Shown here: positions 37,040 to 46,413 of the stretch, piece after piece
How the letters are laid out: each line of letters begins with the position of its first letter
Numbering within the stretch: the stretch's first letter is position 1
Assembly: GCA_934122155.1 (NCBI GenBank)
Contig: CAKOVX010000008.1
Coordinates: 1-64,000 of the forward strand
DNA: 64,000 nucleotides
Origin: an uncultured Clostridia bacterium
GTDB lineage: Bacteria; Bacillota; Clostridia; TANB77; CAG-508
Reading direction: 5' to 3'
The notes under the pieces: generated by a model
Told to the model about the DNA's origin: nothing
Databases searched by the model: none
What the model saw: the letters and a program-made list of their open reading frames with translations, nothing else
Translations under genes and position numbers: made by a program

Positions 37040-37068
37040 ATATTATCATAAAGCATATAAAATTGCAA
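37040..37068 (-). promoter_or_regulatory. Promoter of the ncRNA
   Basis: TTGCAA (37063-37068), 17-nt spacer, TAATAT (37040-37045), placed just past the truB stop. Confidence 0.75.
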
Positions 37069-37114
37069 TTGATTTTTTTACCATTTTTTTGATTGTTCGC
37101 CTAAAAATATTCAT

Positions 37115-37987
37115 CTAATATATGATTTCTCTCTTTAATAACTTATTTTCAATTTTTCCTATTCCAATTACATTTTCATTAATTTTTATTTGGTACAAAC
37201 CATCAGCATTATTATTGGTTAATTGTACTCCATTTAAAAACAAACTTAGTTTTTCTTCTTTTAAATTAACTATTGGATAATTTTCAAAAAATTTTTGTAT
37301 AGTTATTAAATGTTGATTCCAAAACTTTTTATTCTCTCTATTTTCTTCTAATTCTTCTATTGTAATAGCTTGATTCAAATTAAATTTTCCAACTTGAATT
37401 CTATTTAATTCTTTCATATACCCTATTGTTTCTAAACTTTCTGCAATATTCTCACATAGAGTTCTAATATATGTTCCTTTTGAACAATGTACTTTAAATT
37501 CAATTGTTCTGTCATTTTCGTCTGTACTTAATAATTCAATATCATATATTTCTATTTCTCTTTTTGGAACCTCTATTTCTATGCCTTTTCTAGCATACTC
37601 ATATAGTTTTTTTCCATTTACTTTAATTGCAGAATAAATCGGAGGTGTTTGTGTTTGTTTTCCTATAAGCTTTTGAAATACTTGTTGTATTTTTTCCTTT
37701 TCTATTGTTGACATATCAACATCTTTTTCTTCTATTATATTTCCTTCACTATCTAATGTATCTGTTCTTTTTCCTAATTGTATTATAGCTATATAAGTTT
37801 TATCATGTTCTATTAAGTATTGCGAAAGTTTTGTTCCTTTACCTAAAAGTAATGGCAACACTCCTGTTGCCATTGGATCTAGTGTACCAGTATGCCCTAC
37901 TTTTTCACCACATATTTTTTTTACTTTTGCTACCACATCATGTGAAGTATATTGTTTTGGTTTGTTAATTATTAAAATTCCATCCAT
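37115..37987 (-). CDS. truB: tRNA pseudouridine(55) synthase TruB
   Basis: The 290-residue enzyme modifies U55 in the T-loop of tRNAs. The catalytic Asp is in VGHTGTLDPMATGVLPLLLG and the family segment TPPIYSAIKVNGKKLYEYAR is clear. It is the last gene of the rimP-infB operon, immediately behind nrnA. Confidence 0.96.
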   Translation of the reverse strand: MDGILIINKPKQYTSHDVVAKVKKICGEKVGHTGTLDPMATGVLPLLLGKGTKLSQYLIEHDKTYIAIIQLGKRTDTLDSEGNIIEEKDVDMSTIEKEKIQQVFQKLIGKQTQTPPIYSAIKVNGKKLYEYARKGIEIEVPKREIEIYDIELLSTDENDRTIEFKVHCSKGTYIRTLCENIAESLETIGYMKELNRIQVGKFNLNQAITIEELEENRENKKFWNQHLITIQKFFENYPIVNLKEEKLSLFLNGVQLTNNNADGLYQIKINENVIGIGKIENKLLKREIIY

Positions 37988-37988
37988 A

Positions 37989-38936
37989 CTATAATAATCT
38001 CATTACCTCTTTTAATACTTTTTCTTTTACCTGTTCCATATTTCCTTGAATTATGCATCCTGCTGCTCGTGGATGTCCTCCTCCACCAAACACAACACAT
38101 GCATCTGATACATTTACATAATCATTAGATCTAAGCGATACTTTACATCCATCTCCTGTTTGTCTAACAAATATAGAAACTTCAACGCCTTCTATGTCTC
38201 TTCCGATTTCTACAATTCCCTCGTGATCTCCAGTTTCTGCATGTACACTTTCTTCATCCTCTTCTGTTATGTATGTATATGCAATTTTTCCATCTGCTAA
38301 AAATTCTATTCTATTGTTAGCAATTCTATGTAATTCAAAATTTGCCTTTGTTTTAGTTTGTAAAACTTGGCGATAAACTTTTGATACGTTTACCCCTTTA
38401 TTTAAAAGCCATGCAACAAATTCAAAAGTTTCGGCTGTAACACCTTGATACTTAAATCCACCTGTATCTGTAATAATACCTGTTAGTATACAAGTTCCAA
38501 TTTCTTTAGTAATTTCAATTCCAAAATATTCTAAAATTACTAATAATATTTGTGCACATGCTGGAGCATCTGGGTTTACATAGTTATAGTCTCCAAACAT
38601 TGTATTTGTTCCATGATGGTCTATACATACTCTTTCTTTAGCATTTTCAAAGTATTTTGAAAAGCCATTTAACATTTTTATTGATGCACAGTCTAGCGAA
38701 ATTGCTAAATCATAATGCTCTATATTACTTTCAGTTTTTATTTCATCAATTCCAGGTAGGCAATTAAATACCTTTGGATGTTCTGGAATTACTATGTCTG
38801 GATTTTTTCCATATGCTTTTAGTGCATGGTACATAGCTAAGCTACTTCCCATAGCATCTCCATCTGGATTTTCATGTGTTAATATTACTATTGTTTCTGC
38901 TTTATTTATTTGTTCTAAAATATTATCTAAAGTCAT
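37989..38936 (-). CDS. nrnA: DHH-family phosphoesterase NrnA (oligoribonuclease / pAp phosphatase)
   Basis: The 315-residue enzyme degrades nanoRNAs and 3'-phosphoadenosine 5'-phosphate in Bacillus. Visible motifs are the metal-binding HENPDGDAMGSS, the DHH in VCIDHHGTN, and the DHHA1 GGGHPRAAG. It lies between rbfA and truB, the usual place in Firmicutes. Confidence 0.93.
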   Translation of the reverse strand: MTLDNILEQINKAETIVILTHENPDGDAMGSSLAMYHALKAYGKNPDIVIPEHPKVFNCLPGIDEIKTESNIEHYDLAISLDCASIKMLNGFSKYFENAKERVCIDHHGTNTMFGDYNYVNPDAPACAQILLVILEYFGIEITKEIGTCILTGIITDTGGFKYQGVTAETFEFVAWLLNKGVNVSKVYRQVLQTKTKANFELHRIANNRIEFLADGKIAYTYITEEDEESVHAETGDHEGIVEIGRDIEGVEVSIFVRQTGDGCKVSLRSNDYVNVSDACVVFGGGGHPRAAGCIIQGNMEQVKEKVLKEVMRLL

Positions 38937-38955
38937 TTTATACCTCTATTCTTAC

Positions 38956-39312
38956 CTAATTCTTTTCCTTTTTCAATTCATTTAATATGCTATCAATTCT
39001 TGCACCATATTCTAAAGAGTCATCTATTTCAAATATAAGCTCTGGTGTAATTCTTAAATTTAATTTTTTAGCCACTTGGCTACGAATAAATCCTGAAGAT
39101 TCTTTTAAGCCTTCCATTGTTTTTCCAATACTTTTAGAATTTAAAATGCTTACATAAATTTTGGCATATTTAAAGTCAGGTGTTATTTTGGCTTTTGTTA
39201 CACTAATTAGCCCTGTTACTTTTGAGTTTTTAAGCTCAAAAGTAAGTATATGGCTAATTTCTTTTTTTAGTTCCTCATTAATTCTATTAAGTCTAGCCTC
39301 ATTTTTTGGCAT
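38956..39312 (-). CDS. rbfA: Ribosome-binding factor A
   Basis: This 118-residue KH-like protein helps 30S maturation and 16S 5' end processing. It shows the family pattern RINEELKKEISHIL, LISVTKAKITPDFKYAKIYVS and the C-terminal LRITPELIFEIDDSLEYG. It lies between infB and nrnA. Confidence 0.95.
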   Translation of the reverse strand: MPKNEARLNRINEELKKEISHILTFELKNSKVTGLISVTKAKITPDFKYAKIYVSILNSKSIGKTMEGLKESSGFIRSQVAKKLNLRITPELIFEIDDSLEYGARIDSILNELKKEKN

Positions 39313-39326
39313 TGTATTCTCTCCTT

Positions 39327-42296
39327 TTAACGTTTAACTTCTTCCATTACATAAAATTCTAATGTGTCGTCTTCTTTAATATCATTATAGTTTTCAATTT
39401 GAAGTCCACACTCAAAGCCTTTAGTAACTTCTTTTGCATCATCTTTGAAACGTTTTAATGATATTAATTTTCCATCATGTATTACTACATTTTCACGTAT
39501 TACTCTAACTCCTGCGTTTCTCTCGATTTTTCCGTCAAGTACATATGCACCAGCAATTGTTCCAACTCCTGAAACTTTGAATGTTTGTCTTACAACTGCA
39601 TTTCCTATTACTTTTTCTTCATAGACTGGGTCTAGCATACCTTTCATAGCAGCTTCAACATCTTCAATTGCTTGGTAAATAACTGAGTATTGTTTAATTT
39701 CTACTCCCTCTTTTTCTGCCATATCTTTTGCAGTGTTAACTGGTCTTACATTAAATGCAATAATTATACATTTACCTGCTTTTGCAAGTTGAACATCAGA
39801 TTCAGTTACAGCACCTGTTACAGCATGTATTACTTTAACTTTAACCTCGTCATTTGATAATTTTTCAAGTGATTGTTTTAAAGCTTGTGCTGTTCCTTGA
39901 ACATCAGCTTTTACTATAATATTTAATTGTTTTAAGTTTTCGCTTTCCATTTTTTCAAATAGATTGCTTAAAGTTACCTTGCTGTTTTCATTTATTATTT
40001 GTTCTCTTTCTTGACGTTTTCTTCTTTCAATTAAGTGTTTTGCCATTTTTTCGTCTTTTACTTCATAGAAAGTATCTCCAGCTTCAGGTACTTCTGTTAA
40101 GCCCATAATTTCTACTGGTGTTGAAGGTCCAGCTTTTTTTACTCTTTGGCCTTTATCATTTTTCATTACACGAATTCTACCAATAGATTTACCAACAACT
40201 ATTGTATCTCCTTCGTCTAATGTTCCTCTTTGTACAAGCATTGATGCAATAGGACCTTTTGATTTATCTAGTCTTGCCTCAATAACTGTTCCTTTAGCTT
40301 GTTTATTAGGGTTTGCTTTTAGCTCTTTCATGTCTGCTACTAATAATACCATTTCTAACAAGTTATCAATGTTTATTTTCTTTTTAGCAGATATTGGAAC
40401 ATAAATTGTATCTCCACCCCATTCTTCTGGAACTAGTTCATATTCCATTAATTCTTGTTTTATTTTTTCAACATTTGCACCTGGTAAATCAATTTTATTA
40501 ATTGCTACAATAATTGGAACTCCTGCTGCTTTAGCATGATTTATAGCTTCAACAGTTTGTGGCATAACTCCATCATCAGCTGCTACTATAAGTATTGCAA
40601 CGTCAGTAATTTGAGCACCTCTAGCACGCATTGCTGTAAATGCTTCATGGCCGGGCGTATCTAAGAATGTTATTTCTCTACCATTTATATTTACTTTATA
40701 TGCACCAATGTGTTGTGTAATTCCTCCTGCTTCTCCTTCAATAACATTTGTGCTTCTAATAGCATCTAAAAGTGAGGTTTTACCATGGTCAACGTGTCCC
40801 ATAACTACAACTACTGGTGGTCTTGGTTCTAGTTGGTCTTCTGTATCTTCTGTGTCATCAAATAAAATATCTTCTTCTTTTACTTCTTCTTTTTTAGTTG
40901 CTGTAATTCCAAATTCCTGTGCTACTAAAAATGCTGTATCAAAGTCAACAGTATTATTTATTGTAGCCATAATTCCTAAGCTAAATAGCTTTTTAATAAC
41001 CTCACCACTTGTTTTTTTCATTTCAGCAGCTAAGTCATTTACTGTTATCATTTCTGGAATTTTTATTTCTGTTAGCTCAAATATTTTTTGCTTTGTTCTT
41101 TCTTCATTTTTTTGTGGTTTACGCTTGTTTTTCTTGCCTCTAGCTGTTGTTAAATCATAGTAGTCAAGCATTCCTCCATCTTGTTCACTAAACATATGTG
41201 ACAATTTATCAACTTGTTTTAAATCTTTTAATTTTTCTTCATTGAACTCTTCACTAAATCTGTCACCTTTTTTCTGTTTAGTTCCTTTTTTTACTTTATT
41301 ATCTTCATAACGGTTTGCTTTTTCTTTGTCAATTGCTCTTGTACTAATGTCTCTTTTATCTTCTTTTTCAACTATTTCAGTTGCCATTATGTCTTTAATA
41401 TTTTTATCAATACCATAGTTATCTAAAGGTCTACCATTATTGTTTCTGTTAAATGGTCTTTGACCATTTCTATTTTGGTTATTAAATTTATTATCTCCAT
41501 TTTGGCGATTATTATTAAATCTGTTTTCTCCTTGTCTATTGTCAAATCTTTGTCTATTATCATAATTTCCATTGTTTTGACGATTTCCAAATCTGTTTGG
41601 TCTATTGTCATAATGGTTACGATTTCCTTCTGAGTTGTTTTGACGATTATCATAACGATTGTTATTTTGATATTGGTTATTTGATTTATCTCTACTAGGG
41701 TAATTTGACTTGTTTTCCATGTTTGGAGTAACAGTGTGTTTTTCTTCTACATTGCTTGTTGTTTGTTGTTTAATTTGTGGTTTTACTTCTTCTTTCTTTT
41801 CTTCTACTTTTGGCTCTTCTACTTGCTTCTTATCTTCTTTTTCTGGAGCTTTTTCTTCTTTTACTGTTGGTTTTAATCCAAATAATTCACTTACAGTCAT
41901 TGGTTTTACTGGTTGTTTTCTATATACAATATTAAAGTCTTTATTTTCTTTTCTTTCTACAAAACCAACATCTTTTCTATCTGATTTTTCTTGTTTCTTT
42001 TCTTGCTTTTCTTCATCAGCTAATATAACTTCACGTCTTATAATAACTGGTGTAGCTTCCTTTTTAGAATTTTTTTCTTTCTTTTCTTTATTTTTTTCTT
42101 GCTCCATACTTTTTTGCGCTTTTACTCCCTTATTTTCATTTTTCTTTAAAATATTTTTTATTTTATTTACTTGTTCTTCTTCTAAAGAACTTAAATGACT
42201 TGTTACCTCAATTCCTATTTCCTTTGCTTTTGTAATTAGTTCTTTACTTTCCATTCCTAATTCTTTGGCAAGTTCATGTACTTTAAGTTTACCCAA
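39327..42296 (-). CDS. infB: Translation initiation factor IF-2
   Basis: This 989-residue GTPase brings initiator tRNA to the 30S subunit. Its N-terminus holds two IF2-N domains (about 1-55, [16 protein letters not shown], and near 420), separated by a long Lys/Glu-rich stretch and an Asn/Arg/Gln-rich stretch (about 195-300, repeats like YDNRQNNS and RFDNRQ), which is unusually low in complexity. The G domain has [22 protein letters not shown] and NKIDLPG. Domains 2-4 follow. It overlaps the ylxQ stop by 8 nt. Confidence 0.97.
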   Translation of the reverse strand: MGKLKVHELAKELGMESKELITKAKEIGIEVTSHLSSLEEEQVNKIKNILKKNENKGVKAQKSMEQEKNKEKKEKNSKKEATPVIIRREVILADEEKQEKKQEKSDRKDVGFVERKENKDFNIVYRKQPVKPMTVSELFGLKPTVKEEKAPEKEDKKQVEEPKVEEKKEEVKPQIKQQTTSNVEEKHTVTPNMENKSNYPSRDKSNNQYQNNNRYDNRQNNSEGNRNHYDNRPNRFGNRQNNGNYDNRQRFDNRQGENRFNNNRQNGDNKFNNQNRNGQRPFNRNNNGRPLDNYGIDKNIKDIMATEIVEKEDKRDISTRAIDKEKANRYEDNKVKKGTKQKKGDRFSEEFNEEKLKDLKQVDKLSHMFSEQDGGMLDYYDLTTARGKKNKRKPQKNEERTKQKIFELTEIKIPEMITVNDLAAEMKKTSGEVIKKLFSLGIMATINNTVDFDTAFLVAQEFGITATKKEEVKEEDILFDDTEDTEDQLEPRPPVVVVMGHVDHGKTSLLDAIRSTNVIEGEAGGITQHIGAYKVNINGREITFLDTPGHEAFTAMRARGAQITDVAILIVAADDGVMPQTVEAINHAKAAGVPIIVAINKIDLPGANVEKIKQELMEYELVPEEWGGDTIYVPISAKKKINIDNLLEMVLLVADMKELKANPNKQAKGTVIEARLDKSKGPIASMLVQRGTLDEGDTIVVGKSIGRIRVMKNDKGQRVKKAGPSTPVEIMGLTEVPEAGDTFYEVKDEKMAKHLIERRKRQEREQIINENSKVTLSNLFEKMESENLKQLNIIVKADVQGTAQALKQSLEKLSNDEVKVKVIHAVTGAVTESDVQLAKAGKCIIIAFNVRPVNTAKDMAEKEGVEIKQYSVIYQAIEDVEAAMKGMLDPVYEEKVIGNAVVRQTFKVSGVGTIAGAYVLDGKIERNAGVRVIRENVVIHDGKLISLKRFKDDAKEVTKGFECGLQIENYNDIKEDDTLEFYVMEEVKR

Positions 42297-42612
42297 TCAT
42301 TTCACCCCCGTTAATTATCTTGTTTATTGCTTGTGCAAATTCCTTTTCTTTAACTCCAACAACTGCTTTGTTGCATTTCCCAATTGCGTTACTAATTTCA
42401 TTAGCTGTCAATTCCTCATATATTGTAATATTAAACTTTTCACACTTTTCTCTAAACATTTTCTTTGTTCTATCAGCTGAATCAACAGCTAATATTAATA
42501 ATTTTACATTATGTTTTTCTATTTCTTGTAAGCAGGCATCTGTTCCTGCTACTATTTTTCCTGCCTTAGTTGCTAGTCCCAACAGACCACATATTTTTTG
42601 ATTATTAACCAA
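42289..42612 (-). CDS. L7Ae-family ribosomal-associated protein YlxQ
   Basis: The 107-residue protein has the L7Ae/L30e RNA-binding fold signs: [36 protein letters not shown] and [14 protein letters not shown]. YlxQ binds kink-turn RNA in related bacteria; its role in this operon is not settled. It lies between ylxR and infB, overlapping infB. Confidence 0.88.
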   Translation of the reverse strand: MVNNQKICGLLGLATKAGKIVAGTDACLQEIEKHNVKLLILAVDSADRTKKMFREKCEKFNITIYEELTANEISNAIGKCNKAVVGVKEKEFAQAINKIINGGEMIG

Positions 42613-42614
42613 AT

Positions 42615-42887
42615 TTATACTCCTTGATTTATATTATTTTTCAAATCTTCGTAAATATTCTCTTCTATTTTCATTTCAAATGCTCTGTCCAATTTTTTAG
42701 AGCGTATTGCTTTTTCTAAACATTCTGAATTATCACATATATATGCGCCTCTGCCTGATAATTTGCCTGTTTTGTCAATTTTTATTTCTCCTGTTTGATT
42801 TTTCACAATACGTATAAGCTCATTTTTAGGTTTTTGTTCTCCACATCCAATGCAAGTACGAGTAGGTATTTTTTTCAAAATATTCAC
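42615..42887 (-). CDS. YlxR family protein (DUF448)
   Basis: The 90-residue nucleic-acid-binding protein shows the family motif RTCIGCGEQKPKNELIRIV and GRGAYICDNSECLEKA. In Bacillus and Clostridioides YlxR has been linked to RNase P RNA binding and regulation. It is in the nusA-infB operon as usual. Confidence 0.9.
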   Translation of the reverse strand: MNILKKIPTRTCIGCGEQKPKNELIRIVKNQTGEIKIDKTGKLSGRGAYICDNSECLEKAIRSKKLDRAFEMKIEENIYEDLKNNINQGV

Positions 42888-42893
42888 TCCCTT

Positions 42894-44015
42894 TTATTCT
42901 TCTACTTCAGCATTTTCTGCTGTTTCTTCTTGTTGTTTTGCTAGCATCTCTCTAAATTGAGTTTCACTCTTAATGTCTATTTTCCATCCTGTTAGCCTTG
43001 CTGCTAATCTAGCGTTTTGGCCAGCTTTGCCTATTGCTAATGATAGTTGATCATCTGGTACAATTACTTGGGCAAATTTTTCATCTTCATGTGCATCAAC
43101 TGCCATTACTTGTGCTGGTAGTAATGCTGCTGAGATGTATATTGCTGGGTCTTGATTCCATTCAATAACATCTATTTTTTCTCCATTTAGTTCATTTATA
43201 ATGTTTTGAATACGAATTCCTTTTTGACCTACACATGAACCAACAGGATCAATGTTTTCATCTGGAGAATATACTGCTACTTTACTTCTATTGCCAGCAT
43301 CTCTTGATACACTTTTAATTTCAATAACTCCTTCATAAATTTCAGGAATTTCAAGTTCAAATAATTTTCTAACAAAGTCACTGCAAGCTCTAGAAACAGT
43401 TACTTGTGGAGCACCTTTTAAGCCCTTTTCTACGTTCATAACATATGCTCTAATTTTGTCATTCACATGGTAATGTTCTGTTGGTATTTGCTCTTTTGCT
43501 GGCATAACAGCTTCTAATTTGCCTAAATCTAATACAACTATGTTTCCATCTGCTTTTTGAACTATTCCAGAAACTATTTCGCCTTTTCTTTCATTAAATT
43601 CATCAAATACTAGGTTTCTAGATTCTTCTCTAATTTTTTGAACTATAATTTGTTTTGCAGTTTGAGCAGCAATTCTACCAAAGTTTTTTGGCATAAGTTC
43701 TATTTCAGCTTTATCTCCAACCAATAACTTGCTGTCTATATTTTTAGCATCTGCTAATAAAATTTGAGTATTAGGGTTTTCAACTTCTTCTACAACATCT
43801 TTTACTGCATATATGTGAATTTCACCTGTTTTTCCATCCATAGTTACTTTAACATTTTCTTCTGAATCAAAGTTTCTTTTATATGCAGTTACTAAAGCTG
43901 TTTCTATTGATTCTAATATTGCCTCTTTTTTTATTCCTTTATCTTTTTCAAGTTCCTCTAATGCCATCATTAGTTCTGTACTATCAATTGCAAGTACGTT
44001 TGCTTTTTTCTTCAT
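42894..44015 (-). CDS. nusA: Transcription termination/antitermination factor NusA
   Basis: NusA binds RNA polymerase and modulates pausing and termination. The 373-residue protein has the N-terminal polymerase-binding domain (LEELEKDKGIKKEAILESIE), the S1 domain (around KGEIVSGIVQKADGNIVV) and two KH domains (GSCVGQKGIRIQNI and LAIGKAGQNARLAARLTGW). There is no C-terminal acidic repeat, as in other Firmicutes. Confidence 0.96.
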   Translation of the reverse strand: MKKKANVLAIDSTELMMALEELEKDKGIKKEAILESIETALVTAYKRNFDSEENVKVTMDGKTGEIHIYAVKDVVEEVENPNTQILLADAKNIDSKLLVGDKAEIELMPKNFGRIAAQTAKQIIVQKIREESRNLVFDEFNERKGEIVSGIVQKADGNIVVLDLGKLEAVMPAKEQIPTEHYHVNDKIRAYVMNVEKGLKGAPQVTVSRACSDFVRKLFELEIPEIYEGVIEIKSVSRDAGNRSKVAVYSPDENIDPVGSCVGQKGIRIQNIINELNGEKIDVIEWNQDPAIYISAALLPAQVMAVDAHEDEKFAQVIVPDDQLSLAIGKAGQNARLAARLTGWKIDIKSETQFREMLAKQQEETAENAEVEE

Positions 44016-44036
44016 TTTTGTAAATTCCTCCTCTTA

Positions 44037-44537
44037 TTACCAATTAAATTTTATTTTTATATTTGATATATTTTTTCTTTCTATTTGCAATTCTTTATTT
44101 GGTTCTATTTCTATTGTTATATTATTCTCATCAAAGCTTTTTAAAATTCCTGATATATTTTTCGTCATGTTATTTTTATTATTCTTACTCTTTTTTTCAA
44201 TTGTTTCTTCTTTATCTATTTTTATTGGGCTATATAAGCTAACTTCAACTTCTTGGTCTATGCTATCTTCAAAATGTTTGTCTTTTCTTAGCTTTCTTTC
44301 AATACCTGGTGAAGAAACCTCTAAAAAATATTGGTCTTTTATATAATTAGCTTCATCTAGTATAGGGTTTATTGCATCATTTACTTTTTCACAATCATCT
44401 AAGCTAATACCATTTGGAGTGTCAATAAAAATTCTTAAATAATAGTCTTGTGCTTCTTTTTCGTAAATAACATCATATAACTCATAACCTAATTTTTCAA
44501 TTATATCTTTTATTAGGTTTTCTATTTTTTCTTCCAT
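44037..44537 (-). CDS. rimP: Ribosome maturation factor RimP
   Basis: RimP assists 30S assembly. I choose ATG 44537 (MEEKIENLIKD) because AAAGGA lies 7 nt upstream; the open frame reaches back six codons to another ATG without a ribosome site. The 166-residue product contains the family motif YLRIFIDTPNGISLDDCEKV and FLEVSSPGIERKLR. It is the first gene of the nusA-infB operon. Confidence 0.93.
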   Translation of the reverse strand: MEEKIENLIKDIIEKLGYELYDVIYEKEAQDYYLRIFIDTPNGISLDDCEKVNDAINPILDEANYIKDQYFLEVSSPGIERKLRKDKHFEDSIDQEVEVSLYSPIKIDKEETIEKKSKNNKNNMTKNISGILKSFDENNITIEIEPNKELQIERKNISNIKIKFNW

Positions 44538-44558
44538 TGTAGTTCCTTTCTTCATGAT

Positions 44559-44587
44559 AGAAGAGTGGGATTTGTTCCCACTCTTCT
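44559..44587 (-). promoter_or_regulatory. 12-bp hairpin in the rimP operon leader
   Basis: Perfect stem agaagagtggga/tcccactcttct with a 5-nt loop in the 5' leader, about 20 nt before the rimP start. There is no T-run behind it, so it is not a terminator; it may protect the mRNA end or take part in feedback control. Confidence 0.6.
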
Positions 44588-44609
44588 AGTAATTGTTTAT
44601 GCAATTAAT

Positions 44610-44638
44610 ATTATACCCTACTATTTCAATAATTGCAA
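44610..44638 (-). promoter_or_regulatory. Promoter of the rimP-nusA-infB operon
   Basis: TTGCAA (44633-44638), 17-nt spacer, TATAAT (44610-44615). Confidence 0.82.
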
Positions 44639-44748
44639 GCATTTTTTGAATAATTAAAATAAATTTACGATATAGTTTAAAATTACACAGCTAGTTTTAT
44701 TTTAGTACATTAGACATACTTTGATTAATCCAATAATTAGTGTAGCCA

Positions 44749-46068
44749 TTATTTTACATAAAGTATTGGCCTAAAAGAATATTCAACGTAATTTTTATTC
44801 GCATGGTCGCTTTCGGCATAACTCGTGTAATAAACAGAATTAACAAAACAACCTCCCCTAGAAACACAAGGTTTTGCATTACTACTATCCTTAGAGGTAC
44901 TGTACTCTGTGGTAAATTCAAACATGTTACCAGCCATATCATATATATTACATGCTTGTTCTTCTGTTTTCCCCGTGTTTTTTAATGTTCCATTTCCGCC
45001 AGCTTTATTTGCATAATTGGTGTTTCCCATTGCTTGTATATATACTATTGCTGTATCCCATGCATAACTATTTATTAAATCACTTTCTACATAGCTATTT
45101 CCATTATACATATTCTTACTTACTATTGCTGCTTGTGGCTGGCTTATAAAATTCCATAATGTTCCTGGTGTATAATCCATACTACTTGTACTACATGCAG
45201 TTGATACTTTTGATAGTGGTTTTGCATTTTCATATTTTTCTGCTGTTGTTGTTCCATTTTCATTGTATCCACTTCCATAGCTTGCTTCATATCTTGCTAT
45301 ATAAAATCCTTTATTTGCTTTTGTTTTTGTTATAAATGCATCTAAGTCTTTTGCTGTTGTATTTGTTGCTGTTGTATCGTCTTTTTCATTTGAGATTCTA
45401 TTTTTATCACTTAATTCATAAAATTTTTCTATTTTATAATCTGTATTCACTGTTCCATCTGTTACATTTGCTGCCGTTACTGCTGCATTTTCTGAACCTT
45501 TTTGTACTAATGTTGGTGTTCCTGGAGTTGTTGTTGCAAATGTATATCTTCCTAATGTTATTTCTACTTCTGTTCCATCATCTCTTATTATTTTATTACT
45601 TCCATCATTGTTTATATTACTTACTGGTATCCATACAAATTGGTTACCTTCTTTATCTTCTATTACAACTCCTTTTTCTACTGTATCTCCAGAATCAACT
45701 GCTATTTTAAATCCACCTGGTACTACTACCTGATTTCCCTTTTCGTCTTTTACTATTACTGTTTGGCTATCTGTTGTTCTGTCATCTGACTTTAGACTTG
45801 AATCCGTTACTTTTGGTTCCTCTGTATAGCTTTTCAGCATATTGGCTAGTGTATTTACTTCATCTTTATCTCTTTGTATGCCTTCATTCATTTTTCCTTC
45901 TGCTTCTTTAGCTTTATCCATTATTCCGCCATCATCAAATACTGCGCTTATGGTTATTGCTGCTAATATTATCAAGACCACTATTGTTACCACTAGAACT
46001 ATTAGTGTAATACCTTTTTGATTTGAGTAAATTTTATTTTCCCCTTTTAATTTTAAATTTAATTGCAT
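44749..46068 (-). CDS. Pilin-like protein with C-terminal formylglycine-enzyme/lectin-type fold (paralogue 2)
   Basis: From ATG 46068 (AGGAGG 9 nt upstream) the protein has 439 residues. An earlier in-frame ATG at 46104 lies in the leader terminator's T-run and is rejected. The prepilin-like signal is at G19 (GITLIVLVV). The body is closely related to the protein at 1052-2428, including YIARYEASYGSGY and WDTAIVYIQAMGN. The end differs strongly: RGGCFVNSVYYTSYAESDHANKNY here against RGGYYYDSYNETSFRGGINATYS there, before the common SFRPxLYVK. Anchors such as ACG AGT and GCG are kept between changing codons, the pattern of a retroelement-diversified region. No reverse transcriptase is in the window. 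Confidence 0.82.
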   Translation of the reverse strand: MQLNLKLKGENKIYSNQKGITLIVLVVTIVVLIILAAITISAVFDDGGIMDKAKEAEGKMNEGIQRDKDEVNTLANMLKSYTEEPKVTDSSLKSDDRTTDSQTVIVKDEKGNQVVVPGGFKIAVDSGDTVEKGVVIEDKEGNQFVWIPVSNINNDGSNKIIRDDGTEVEITLGRYTFATTTPGTPTLVQKGSENAAVTAANVTDGTVNTDYKIEKFYELSDKNRISNEKDDTTATNTTAKDLDAFITKTKANKGFYIARYEASYGSGYNENGTTTAEKYENAKPLSKVSTACSTSSMDYTPGTLWNFISQPQAAIVSKNMYNGNSYVESDLINSYAWDTAIVYIQAMGNTNYANKAGGNGTLKNTGKTEEQACNIYDMAGNMFEFTTEYSTSKDSSNAKPCVSRGGCFVNSVYYTSYAESDHANKNYVEYSFRPILYVK

Positions 46069-46110
46069 TTTAATTTTCCTCCTTTTACTTTTTAAGAAGC
46101 ACAAAAAAGA

Positions 46111-46144
46111 CAGACTATTTAAGTATTTTCATACTTATAGTCTG
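46111..46144 (-). terminator. Intrinsic terminator in the leader of pilin-like paralogue 2 (attenuator candidate)
   Basis: A long stem cagactatttaagtat/atacttatagtctg with TTTC loop, followed on the minus strand by TTTTTT. It lies between the promoter and the gene it precedes, about 40 nt before the start codon, so it can only act on that transcript. It may attenuate it. Confidence 0.75.
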
Positions 46145-46163
46145 CCTTATATATGTTTAATAA

Positions 46164-46179
46164 AGCTAATCGCTTAGCT
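46164..46179 (-). other. GNRA-type hairpin in the leader
   Basis: On the minus strand AGCTAA-GCGA-TTAGCT forms a 6-bp stem closed by a GCGA tetraloop, between the leader peptide and the terminator. Confidence 0.55.
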
Positions 46180-46197
46180 TGTTTGTTATCTAGTAAG

Positions 46198-46254
46198 TTA
46201 CATGTGTGTGTGTGTGTGTGTGTGTACTCTCGCAGCGCTTTCAGCCTTTATCAT
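46198..46254 (-). CDS. Leader peptide candidate with alternating His-Thr codons
   Basis: ATG 46254 is preceded 8 nt upstream by AAAGAGG. The 18-codon frame reads MIKAESAARVHTHTHTHM and stops at TAA 46198. The His-Thr run is encoded by an (AC)n microsatellite. The peptide is followed by a GNRA hairpin and then an intrinsic terminator, the arrangement of amino-acid attenuators such as the his leader. Whether it is translated is unknown; the repeat could also be chance. Confidence 0.4.
   Translation of the reverse strand: MIKAESAARVHTHTHTHM
46203..46225. repeat. (TG)11 dinucleotide microsatellite
   Basis: Uninterrupted TG repeat in the leader of pilin-like paralogue 2, on the minus strand (AC)n. 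Such tracts change length by slippage. Confidence 0.95.
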
Positions 46255-46295
46255 ATTTTGTGCCTCTTTCTTGTTTTTCTTTTGATCTTGTTATT

Positions 46296-46324
46296 ATAAT
46301 AGTACAAATTTTTTTATTTTGCAA
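46296..46324 (-). promoter_or_regulatory. Promoter of pilin-like paralogue 2
   Basis: TTGCAA (46319-46324), 17-nt spacer, TATTAT (46296-46301). It gives a leader of about 220 nt before ATG 46068. Confidence 0.65.
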
Positions 46325-46413
46325 TAGTTATCTCTAAATTTTTTGACATTTTTTTACAAAGTTTTAATTATCTATTTTACAACATTATAGCTTACTAGCA
46401 ATGCTCTATATTT

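Noticed and set aside
46203..46225. TG repeat as a promoter-spacer phase switch
   Set aside because: The repeat lies downstream of the promoter in the leader, not between -35 and -10.
46068..46289. Cyclic-di-GMP riboswitch upstream of the pilin-like gene
   Set aside because: Expected for pilin genes, but I find none of the conserved c-di-GMP-I or -II core sequences.
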